A DNA stretch of 64,000 bases. It comes from Athripsodes cinereus (Eukaryota; Arthropoda; Insecta; Trichoptera; Leptoceridae). The first letter of the stretch is position 1. Each line of letters begins with the position of its first letter. The notes below the pieces were generated by a model, which saw nothing but the letters and a program-made list of their open reading frames with translations, was not told the origin of the DNA and searched no databases. A program made the position numbers and the translations under genes. Where the stretch lies: contig OX388325.1 in assembly GCA_947579605.1 (NCBI GenBank), forward strand, positions 10,225,572 through 10,289,571, in the 5' to 3' direction. Positions 1-10,600 of the stretch are shown here, in pieces.

Positions 1-224
1 GACTAAATTTCGAAGTTTAATCCAGTTTTGATCAGTTACTACTAAAAGATGGAAAAATATACATGAGTGTTAGAATATCCAGACGTATTAAATTAATTTG
101 CATATATATCTCCTTTTGTAAGTGTGCATATATTATTCAAATAGGAACCAATATCATTAACTATAATAATATGTATACATTATTGCTTATTATCAAAATA
201 CATATTGTATATACACCTGCTTAG

Positions 225-334
225 CAAATAAAAAAACATATTGCCGTTGCAAACTTAAAAAGATCCGGCTCGAAGGACCAAAAAATGGAGTGGATGTTAC
301 ATCAAGTATGTTAGATGTAGAACATCCGGAATAA
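225..334 (+). other. possible terminal coding exon (unrecognised)
   Basis: An open stretch follows an acceptor-like TTAG at 221-224 and ends in TAA at 332-334. It would encode 35 residues, starting NKKTYCRCKLKK and ending MLDVEHPE. The composition looks more protein-like than the surrounding AT-rich DNA. No family is recognised, and any upstream exon would lie outside the window. It could equally be a chance reading frame or a transposon relic, because a minus-strand frame is also open here. Low confidence. Confidence 0.22.
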
Positions 335-758
335 GATACACAGGATTTGAGGAATTTGAAGATGGAATGGTCACCCCGTCCTGTGTTCTCCAATATGTGG
401 ACTGTAATTTTGTAATTGCTGTGATTGTTCTTGGGGAGTCACTTTAACTTATTTTGTTGTTGAATTGAGTTATGATTGGTGAAATTAAATTGATGAAAAT
501 TGAATTCGATTGTTCCGCCGAAAGTAGTGAGTGATGTGAACCGTGTTGCGACCCTATGTATACTGTTGTTATGTAGGTACCAAGGGATAGGCAATGGAAA
601 ATGTGACAATAATCGGAATAATATCATGGGACCCAGGGTTTGTAGGTAGGATAAGATTTTGGCCCTCTATTTCTCCAGTTACCTAACCATGTACATAATG
701 AAATTAAATATTGATAAGATTTAACACCATGTAATGATATTCCCGAAAAAGAAGACAA

Positions 759-890
759 CATTTTCCGTAAGTTTTGAGTGTACTGTAAAAGGCAGATATT
801 CGTAAAACAATACAAATAAAAAAAAATTTGCATCTGAAATTCAGCAGTGATGATGTAGAGCACTGCCATCCATCCTAAATGCACTGCACC
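759..890 (+). repeat. family B repeat, partial
   Basis: The head motif (GTAAGTTTTGAGTGTACTG then TAAAAGGCAG) and the middle of family B (a CAGCAGTGATGATG-like block followed by CATCCTAAATGCA) are present. The 3' tail is missing. The rest of 1-960 shows nothing else that can be named. Confidence 0.6.
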
Positions 891-1013
891 CTTGAGATGA
901 AGCTCCATTAAACGGTACCAAATAAATCATCCAACATACAAAGAGAATGACCAATATTTTATTTAAATGCAGCAATTAGTCTATTAATAATCTAAAAATA
1001 TGAGAAACTGGAG

Positions 1014-1185
1014 CATAAAGAGAAAACAATTCTGGAGGGACCATGTGGATTGCATAAGTAGTGACAGAATAGCTCACGTCGCTGCGAACGAGACTTCACT
1101 AGGCTGCAGATTGACAAGAAGACCAACTAAAAGATGAAAGGATAGCTGGTCTTCAGCGTCATAAGAGGAGGCAAATTTTCGAACA
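1014..1185 (+). pseudogene. non-LTR retrotransposon C-terminal relic
   Basis: Plus-strand translation reads RKQFWRDHVDCISSDRIAHV, followed by RRPTKR, a stop, then KDSWSSAS. This W-x-x-HV ... RI-x-x-VA ... G/R-x-x-GRP-x-RW pattern is the extreme C-terminus of RTE-like or related endonuclease-reverse transcriptase proteins. An in-frame stop within the RRPTKR-x-KDSW motif shows that it is dead. The clade assignment is inferred. Confidence 0.6.
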
Positions 1186-1314
1186 AATAAATCAAGGATC
1201 TACTACAAGCAGAAGAAGAAGACGACACAGATACATAGATATATGTGAGAGATACAGTGATGAGAAGATGAGTATAAAAGCTGTTTATTTGAAGAATATC
1301 GAAACTTTGTAATA

Positions 1315-2717
1315 CAGTAAACCCTCGCTATTTCGAACCCCGTTATTTCGAAATTCGTCGTAATTCGAAATATTCCCCCCAAAAATGTCCCCATAATGAA
1401 ATTTTCATACAAAAGACATTTATAATTCGAAATCCCCGCTAATACGTAATTCGAAATAATATTTGGTCCTTTCAAAACAAAACAATAGAAATTTGTATAT
1501 TGTAATTCGAAAACATTTGGTTGCCATAAAAAATACCCTTGTTTTTTCCCAAAGCTCCTTCAGGGACAATAAAACTTATTATGTGAAATTTGTGTTCACA
1601 CTAATACACATAAAGGACCTACCCACTACCCAGCTACATAATAATATTTAACAACGGGATTACCAAATTTCTAAGTAGTTCTCCTATGTTGTATGTAAAC
1701 ATCGTAAATGTATTGTATTTCAATATGTACCTATCTACAGCTGTTTTGAGTATGTACCAGGTACCTGCTACCTATGTATATCCTCTGGCTCATAGCGTGA
1801 TCGATGTACATTATGTACTTCCGTGTTGTTCATGGGCGTCTCGTCATACGTACCTATACCTACTCGAAATATTTTGTGTTTTAATATTTTTATTTTCCAT
1901 TCCAAATAAATAAATATTTTATATCCGAACTTTTATACGCGTTTTAAATACAAATTTGGTCAAAAATATTTTTCCCATTTTTTAACATTTAATAATAATA
2001 ATAATGATCGGACTATTTATATGTGGCGCCGTTTAATGATCCGTGATCCGTGACCATCTCAAGGGCGCCGTGACTTCTCCCGAACATATTTAGTGAACTC
2101 CCGTTTAGTGAATTCCCGAACATTTATAGTGAACTTTTAGTAACGTGTGTGAAGTGAAGCATTAAAATTATGTATTTTTAAATATTCGACTGTGTTTTAG
2201 GTACGTATTTATATTTGTGTATTGTTTAGGTAGGTACATACATATTTAGATTTACATGTGTGTGTAATTTAATTATGTCAAAAACTGTTAGTTTCATCAA
2301 TATTTTGTTACCTTCATTGTGCAAAATGCAAGGATTGGACAAAAACGTGGTATGTGATAAACCACGATACGCCCATGACGTCTTTATTACATATGTTTTA
2401 CTACAAACTATTCCATTCTTGTACAAAGGGTCGCCTGTTTATTTGTAATGCGTATAAGAGTAGTAGAAATTGTTAGCCCTTTCCATGCGGCTCTTTCATC
2501 AGCCTTACAAATGTTTTTTTTGTTTGAACGCGCGAAATTTAAAAAAACCCAAGTCCAAATCAGCTGTTTCTATTACGTATGGTACCTATGGCTATAATAT
2601 ATATTATATACTGCGTATATCAAAATTATTTCGAAAATTTCGATTTATCGGGGTTTTCGCTAATTCGAAATCAGATTTTCGAGGTCCCTTGGATTTCGAA
2701 ATAACGAGGTTTTACTG
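1315..2717. mobile_element. pogo/Tigger-like non-autonomous DNA transposon
   Basis: The left end begins CAGTAAACCCTCGCTATTTC and the right end closes with the inverse, ...TTCGAAATAACGAGGTTTTA then CTG. TA dinucleotides at 1313-1314 and 2718-2719 fit a TA target duplication. The 1403-bp interior has further TTCGAA-rich subterminal sequence but no transposase frame; its only ORFs are short and anonymous. CAGT...CCTCG TIRs with TA duplications are typical of the pogo/Tigger branch of Tc1-mariner. A GGCGCC-bounded block at 2025-2069 inside it recurs at about 42.92 kb. Confidence 0.75.
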
Positions 2718-2719
2718 TA

Positions 2720-3985
2720 GTACAAAAACTATTTTAAATATGCAACAATGATATGTTTAATTAAAAAGAAAATAACAATATAAAATGACAAATTCATTTC
2801 AGAAAAATTCTTATCCACAAACATCACAAAATTATCGAGTCAATTTACATAAATTGACTATAATTTTTATAATATAAATAAATTATGAATTGCTGTTTTT
2901 TTAGGTATTAATGTAATAAAAAATATGTAAATCACATTATATAGTATTCAATTACTTAAGTACTTGGTTTTTAGGTAAATTGAAATTTATAAGTGTTACT
3001 TTCGACAAAAAAAATTGATTGCGAGAGCGATGTCTTTCCACTTATCAGGTCATTATCAATTAAGGGTCAGTCAAAATTGATAATGGTTCCCAATGTCACC
3101 TAGTACAACTTCCTTTTACAAAAAATCTGTTTCTTTTATCCCGGAATAGCATAGGTTTGCCACTTTTTACTGAATATTTTGACTTTTATCCTTTGACTGC
3201 CAGAGAAGAGACATCCCGTTCGAAAATTTTTGCACGTTAGGCCAGAGACGAGATAACTAGTTCATAGTGGGCGTACGCGCTGGGCCAAAGACGAGATATC
3301 TCGTCAATATCTTTTTAGACATTTTGTCATTTCAACCCTGATCGAAAGTGAAAATTTTATATTAACTTTTCTCTGAAAATAACTTGTTTTTTCGACACAG
3401 GATTGGCGAATAATTTAAAATATTTTAGTTTTGCAAAAATGCAACAAATATTTGAAATTTATTTTTAAATACATGAGCCTGGTGATTACGCTAATACATT
3501 TATCTAGCGGCTGGTCGGTGCAGGTATTTAAATTTATTTGTGGCAGCCAAAGAGTTATGTAAATAAAAATTTTGAGTATCTTGTAAAAGGTAGGTATTTG
3601 TTAAACACAATGTTGTTTGCTACCTATTTTAAATGTCTTATTTTACTGCTCAAAGAGGATGGCCTGTATGTTTGTTACATGAGTTAGTTTACTGGCTAGC
3701 CCATTTGTGGGAGCACAGTGATGGTACAGATTTATATAAAAAAAGAAATTAAAAAATATTACATATATATCAATTCAAGTTCATATCAATTTTATAAAAC
3801 CTTAAAACTAGCTCTTAATTAAATATTTTTTTAATTAGGTATGTAAGTAATTAATAAATCTATTAAATCTAGAGTACAGGAACTTAAAACAAAGTTCGAG
3901 TAGAAATACAGGAAATTTATAAAAATGTCAATTATTATTTCACTCAATTATTCATAGTTAAAATAAAAATGTTCACATTCACCGT
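2720..3985. other. repeat-rich intergenic DNA, no gene seen
   Basis: Around 3000-3070 there is a block resembling family D (CGA...TTATCAGGTCATTATCAAT). At 3188-3330 there are repeated AGACGAGAT(A)TCTCGTC-like blocks following CCTTTGACTGCCAGAGA, a layout reminiscent of piggyBac-like subterminal sequence, but no TTAA-flanked pair was found. A degenerate family B copy lies at 3575-3729, with a tail CCCATTTGTGGGAGCACAGTG. No protein-like frame is present. Confidence 0.45.
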
Positions 3986-3994
3986 ATCTTTTTA

Positions 3995-4512
3995 CACTTA
4001 ACTCTTAAAACCTCGAGTAGCTGTACAATTATTATTGAAACTATACAATTTTTTAAGTAAATACATATACAACTTTTGAGTGGCCATACATCTTCCGAAT
4101 AGTTGTATAATTTTTTGAGTGGTTATTTACATCCAGGCAACTATTAAACATATATAATATTTTTTTTATTTAATGCTCACCTTTAAATTACTGTGCAACT
4201 TTTGAGTAGTTTTACACTTTCGAGCAATCGTACAAAATTTTACTTCAAAAAACTATGCGTTTTTTGTCACAGACACATTCAAAAACAATTTAACAACTTT
4301 TGAGTGAGTATACAATTTCAAGTGACTGTACAACTTTCGAGTAGCTTTAAAATATTTTGGTGACTTTACAACTTTTGAGTGGCTGTACACGTTTGAGTCA
4401 CTGTTTACCTTTTTAGTGAGAGTATACGATTTTGAATCACTGCACAACTTTTGAGTGAGTATATAATTTCGAGCAGATGTACAACTTTTGAGCGGACGTG
4501 TTCAAGTGACGT
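3995..4512. repeat. degenerate ~19-bp minisatellite
   Basis: The segment is built from diverged copies of roughly ACAACTTTTGAGTGACTGT, at 18-21 bp spacing, clearest at 4285-4500. It starts less than 50 bp past the zinc-finger gene's stop codon, so it probably forms most of that gene's 3' UTR (minus strand). A possible AATAAA (plus-strand TTTATT near 4163) lies within it. Open minus-strand frames here are products of the repeat. Confidence 0.75.
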
Positions 4513-4558
4513 CTTGAGGGTTGTGGTACACGACAAGCATGTCGCCATCCCCCTGTTG

Positions 4559-4668
4559 TTACATGTTCTGTTGCTGAATGCCGTCCTGTTGGCTGTTACC
4601 CTCTCCGGAATTATTTCCACCTTCACCGTTTGCGTTTTGCGCTCTCGCTTGTAACGGAGTCGTTTGAC
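4559..4668 (-). CDS. zinc-finger gene, exon 7 (C-terminal)
   Basis: The acceptor is a run of T followed by AG at 4670-4669. The exon completes a Gly codon and encodes QTTPLQARAQNANGEG, a Gly/Asn-rich stretch, then ends QQQNM and TAA (4561-4559). The reading frame is set by the phase-1 donor of exon 6. It is not the longest ORF in this interval, so a naive ORF call would miss it. Confidence 0.88.
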
Positions 4669-7600
4669 CTAAAAAAAAAATACTGTTATATCAAATCCAA
4701 AACTTTAAACAAATACCTGGAGCCTTCAGAACAGAATAAGTCTCCCACTCTTTTCTACAAGTTTTTTGATGTTCTATTTTAAAACTGTATATTATTTGTT
4801 AAATAATCTGCAAGAGTGAAAGCGGACGGTTGGCGGCCTTTGAGATGTGGTGCTACAGATGCATGCTTAAGATCCATTGGTCGGAACACGTCGAAAAGGA
4901 AGAAGTATTAACCAGGGTAGGCGAAAAAAGGCAACTTCTTAAGAGAATCAGCCAACAACGAGCTAACTGGATTGGCCACAACATCAGGCACCCAGGACTA
5001 CTCATCGCCATCGCGGAGGGTAAGACCGAGGGGACAAATAGCAGAGGCCGACCAAGAGACGCGTATATGGACCAACTGAAGAGGGACATGAACTGTGGCT
5101 CATACGTAGAGCTGAAAAGACTGGCTGAGAATAGAGACGAATGGAGAAGAAAAACCAAACTCGTTGCAGACCAATCCAATGGATTGTAACTTATTATATA
5201 TAATCTGTAAAAACATCAGCTTTCTTCAAAAAAAAATTAAATACAATTTTAATTTGAAATAGACTCAAATACACCCCCCACACACCTTCACATCAAGAAA
5301 TATGCTTGCTTATTCATTAATAATTTCAAACATGGACAAGGCCATTAAATATAAAAAATAAAAATTTGTTTGATGCATAATAACATTTTTTTAAGTAATA
5401 GCTACACATCTCTATCACACACATATGTGCAATTCAAAAATGCAGACTACAGCACTCGCTAGTAAGACAGAATTAGTTTTATTATTATTCACAACATTAA
5501 AGCAATGTTAATAATTGTGTTGTGAAGTTGGAGTAAGTCGGTAATGAATGGAATTGAACTCGGGACATCTTAACTGAAAGTCCGAGACTTGGGCACTAGG
5601 TTACTAACCACAACCTTATATGTCACACATATCGCAGTATGAAGAAAAATAATTAATTTATTTAGTTTTTTTTTTTACATATTATTTAACTCACCATATT
5701 TGTCGTGTATAAGTCTATGTCTCTTGAGCGCGAATCTATCTGCAAACGCTGCCGTACATATATCACACTTAAACGGCTTCTCTCCGCTATGCACCTTGGC
5801 GTGGTTCTTCAGATGAGCAGCCTGACTGAATGCCGAGGAGCAGATGTCGCACTTGTAGGGCTTCTCGCCCGTGTGTATCCTGCGATGGTTCCACAATGTC
5901 GCATGACGAGCAAAACCTTTATCACACACCTGAAATATTGTTCAAGATTTTTTTTTAAGATACAAGAGTGGATTACGGATGTATTATTTACAGAAGCAAG
6001 AAATGTATTATATATATATATCTGTGGTGACAAGGTAAAGGGGCGTGAGTCAGTTTTGCAGTATTGAGTTATTCCCTCCACAGAATTGTAGGTATATGTC
6101 ATACCTCACAAATAATGGCATCAAGGGTTACCTAGTACCATAGGCTACCCTTGATGCCATTTCTTTGTGAGGTATGACATGTACCTACATTTCTGCGGAG
6201 GGAATAACTCAATACTGCAAAACTGACTTATGCCCCTGCCCCTTTACCTTGTCGCCACAGATATATGATAATAATAATAATAATAAAACTTTATTGACAG
6301 AACATAAGACATTTATGAATTTGATCCATGTAATCAAGTCACGTGATTCTCGAACACCCGCATTTCCTCACACCCCTTCTTTCACACAAATATTAAAATA
6401 TATATATTCTTACCTCACAAACATAAGGTTTCTCTCCACTATGGGTCCTCTCATGATTCTTAAGATGGGGTGACTGCGAGAACTGCATCCCACACGTGTT
6501 ACACCTGTACGGCTTCTCTCCTGTATGAATTCTAGAGTGATTCTTCAAATAGACGTTCTTGGCGAAGGCCAGACCGCATATATTACACTTGAAGTTCTTC
6601 TCACCACTGTGCAGTTTCTTGTGAGACCATAGTGAGGAATAGCGAGAGAAAGAACCTCCGCAAACGTTGCAGTGGAAGGGTTTGTCCACACTAGAAAAAA
6701 GTAAACAGAATTTAAGTTGAATAAAATTGTACCTTGAATAAAATTGAACATTATCAAATCATTAGAAAATCATAGTGAGATAGAGTTAAAAATAAGGTTT
6801 GTTTATAATATTTACTATTTTTTGTTTTTGAGATATGAAATAAATAAGTTACTGTAGTGTATGGACTTTGTACACTACACCTTTAAGTTGTACCTTGGAC
6901 TTGTTTACAGGTTAAACAAGGGATAATGAGTGAGTAGCAATACTCAATTGTCTATATAGGTTAGCTTCCTATAGGGAACAACGCTCATTATAGATACGAC
7001 CTTGACTTGCACTGGTTCACTGCGTGATTGACTAAGTTGTGTTCGACAAATTGTATATAGGATTATTTATTGAATATATTAATTGTGTTAATTATAAATA
7101 TCCGTGTCGTTATTCAAAAGAACCTATATATTGTTATACTTGACACAGTATACAATAGTTACCACTACAGGAAAACAGTTGATCCCGTGGGTTTGCAAAC
7201 AACTGGTGAACTTTTAATCATGATAGCGGGAGATGCAGGATTGGTGAAGATTATTTATGCACACCATGTACATTTGTATCAAAAAACTATGTACAAAAAT
7301 AAAAATAATATAAATTTTCACAACTTTTTAGAATCAGAAGAAAATTGAATATCTATTACATTTAATTTCAAAGTCAAAATCCACTCTTGCAAGTTCCCCT
7401 TAACACCAAAACCGTATCACAAATACATATATATATCCAATACTCACTTAGAATTCTGCATTTTATTCTTGTGACCTCCGATGAAGATAATACCGGACCC
7501 ATTACATTTATGACATTTAGTAACCGAGGCTAAATTCCTTTTTTTAACCGGATGATGGCCTGGGAGCAGCTTCTGCCCGATCGGAATCACATTCTGAGAG

Positions 7601-10600
7601 CCCAATTCGTGTAAAGGAACTTGATTCTGAAGATGTTGCTGCGTGTTGCCAGTTGTGGGCGGTATTTCCCCCATTTCAAATTTGACATTACCATCTGCCG
7701 CTACGAATATCTGCGTCGCTTGCGTCAACCTTTGTTGATGACTCAAATTGTCCTGATTAATACATGTTTCACATCGTATTAATTTGGGTCCTTTTCTTTT
7801 GGGGTTTAACGCTATAGGACCATTGCATGTGATGCATTTTTGTGTTTTGTCTATGATTACCGCTTTAGCAGGCACTGAAATGAAAACAGAAAAAATCAAC
7901 TTTTGATAATAATTGTGTAACACGACAAATAATTAAAATGCACTATATACGAGATTTATAATATTTTCAAACGTCTATGGACTCATCATCAGTGTCATAG
8001 ATACATAAAACAATTTATTATCCCTGGTTCATTCAAAACACGACTCAAAAAATATTTTTTCTATGGAGTAGGTCAATGTATAAATTCAAATTTAAAATAT
8101 TACTATACTATAACCTCACTCCATGTCCTAGGTAGCGTAGGCAGAGAGAATGAAACCCCATGTTGATCTCTCTTTACATAGGTACTTCTTTTGCTTCCTC
8201 TACATTCATCCAGTTTCTTATATGTACATGCACGCTGATTCCTTTTACTCAACACGTAACCGTCCTTGAGAATTTGATCTACGTGTGACCACGTAGTTCT
8301 TGGACGTCCGCGCTTTCTCACATCCCATTTTTGAGATAAATACACCCTCTTCGTCATTCTTTCATAGTCCATTCGCTCCACGTGTCCAAACCATCGCAAC
8401 TTATTTATACGCATTCTATCAACGACACTCTTCTCACATCCACTCATTCTCCTGACATCTGACATGTATGAATGAGTATATTTGCTAACCAGCCTAAACC
8501 GATTTGTAAGCATCGTAACACCTTTCCTGTTTCATACTCAAGGGAGTTTGCACAGTCTGTTGGTTGTGCTGCTGAGGTGTCCGTTGAGTAATATTCTTAG
8601 TATATTTGCATTGTATAATTTTTTTTTTTTAAAAAGATATATCTGGGTTCTTTTTTAACCCAAATACAACCTTATACACCTTTCACAGTAAGCTACTAAA
8701 AGCTTGTGTTGTGAATGGGGAGTTTGCCGGCACCTGGTATCGAACCACGGATCCCTTGTTCACGAGGCCGAGACTCTACCTCCAGGCTACCGACAAACTC
8801 AATATAGCATCATGGCGTCTCACACAAGTGGAGTAACCTGCAGACAAAAAACAGTGAGTGTTGTACATACCTTCAGTGATCTGTACTGTAGCATTTTGAT
8901 GATGATGTTGTGTATCAGGTTCTGCGGCTACTATTTGTATCTGTCCCTGTACTAATGTGGCACCACCGCCTCCACTGCCGTCCGCAGTCTGCTGCGCTTG
9001 TTGTGTTTGCTGTTGCTGCTGTACCATACCTGATGTCTGCTGTACGAGGGTCTGACCTGAGCCAACACCACCTTGGGTCACCACAGTTATGTTGCCATCT
9101 AAAATTGATACACAAAATTTGGAGTATATTTTTAATTATCTTAGTTTAATAGAAAACATGAGCACGTTAAAATATACTGCTTATCACTATAAACTTTTGT
9201 ATATTGTGAATGATAATAAATATTTCATTAATTGTATCGGCATTAACTTTGTAACACTTTGTTTTAAATTATCAAATAAAATAAAATAAATATTTATTAT
9301 TTTGGTTTTGTGTTACTGTTGAGTAAGACTAACGCGCAACTGGTTTCGCGGACTCCGAGTTCGCATCATCAGGTGCTGATCTATACTGAATTAAACAAAT
9401 ACAAAAGTTCGTTAGGATATACAACTTGAAATTCTGTACCATACTATACCCTCAAACTGTATTCCGAGTGGGGTAAGCAGAGAGGATAGAACCTAACATT
9501 GAAGTATAGTTCTTTCGCTTCCTCCACATTCGTACAATATCTCACACACTCACACCAGTTTCTCTAACTCCACGTGATGGAGAAATAAATACCTACATTT
9601 AATAAAAAGTATAAATGATAGATAAATAAATAAATAACTCACCATTTTCCTGATTATGAATCCGCTTGTGCGTATTCAAAAGTGAAAGGTGCGCAAACAT
9701 AAGTCCACACACATCACATTTGAAGCTAATATTAGATATAGTGTTTTGCATACTTCGCCCGTCAATCGTAACTCCGTTCCCGGCAATCTGCATTTGATTG
9801 ACGAGTGCGTAGTTGTACGTGAAGGGCTGGTGTGCAATATAACATGTCTTTGTGTCCTCCGTCCCTGTTAATTGAGCTAAATTGACGGTGCTTGTGTGCG
9901 CCTGTGTGGCAGGTGTTAATTTCTGTATCATGTTGACGTTTGTTGTATAACAAAATGCTTGGAACTCCTGTAATAAAAAATGCGTTAAAAATGTTGCAAT
10001 TATTAGATAAAATTGCGTGCAAATGCATATATTAATTAATTGCAATAGTGTATCTACTGGCAACCCTACTTGTGGGAGATTTCTAGATAGTATAGATAGA
10101 TAAATAGAAATTTCTCGAATGTTTTGTGATTAACATTATTTTTCATTATTCTTTTATTTTTAAACTAGCGGTCCTCCCCACTTCGCAAGGGTAGATTGGA
10201 GTTTTAGTAAGGATATCTAACTTTTTTGAAAATATAATATAGCCTATGTCACCCGGGGATAGTGTAGCTTCCCAATAGTGAAAGAATTATTCAAATCGGT
10301 TCAGTAGTTTCGGAGCCTATTCAATGCAAATAATCAAATCTTTCCTCTTTATAATATTAATATAGATTAATAATAGATAAATAGAGATACACATACTTAG
10401 GTATGCCAGAACAATAACCTTACAACCTCATCAGAAAAATGTAGAGAGGAATTGTAGAGGTAGGAACTTGGCAGTAATCTATGGATGATAAACACGTGAA
10501 AGACACTGAACAGATTAAGGGTTGAGGTGACTAGGTGCAAAAGTAACCAGCAGAGGTGGGGTTTTTTGGATGTGGAGGACATGAGCTGCAACTGCAGGGA

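Noticed and set aside
3180..3340. piggyBac-like terminus (CCTTTGACTGCCAGAGA with AGACGAGATATCTCGTC blocks)
   Set aside because: No TTAA duplication and no partner inverted end were found, so it was not called as an element.
4253..4447. Minus-strand ORF with repeated SHSKVVK-like text
   Set aside because: It is the translation of the 19-bp minisatellite; the repeat explains the periodic protein.
4405..4626. Longest minus-strand frame as the zinc-finger C-terminus
   Set aside because: Splice phase from exon 6 demands a different frame, which gives the Gln-rich tail ending QQQNM-stop.
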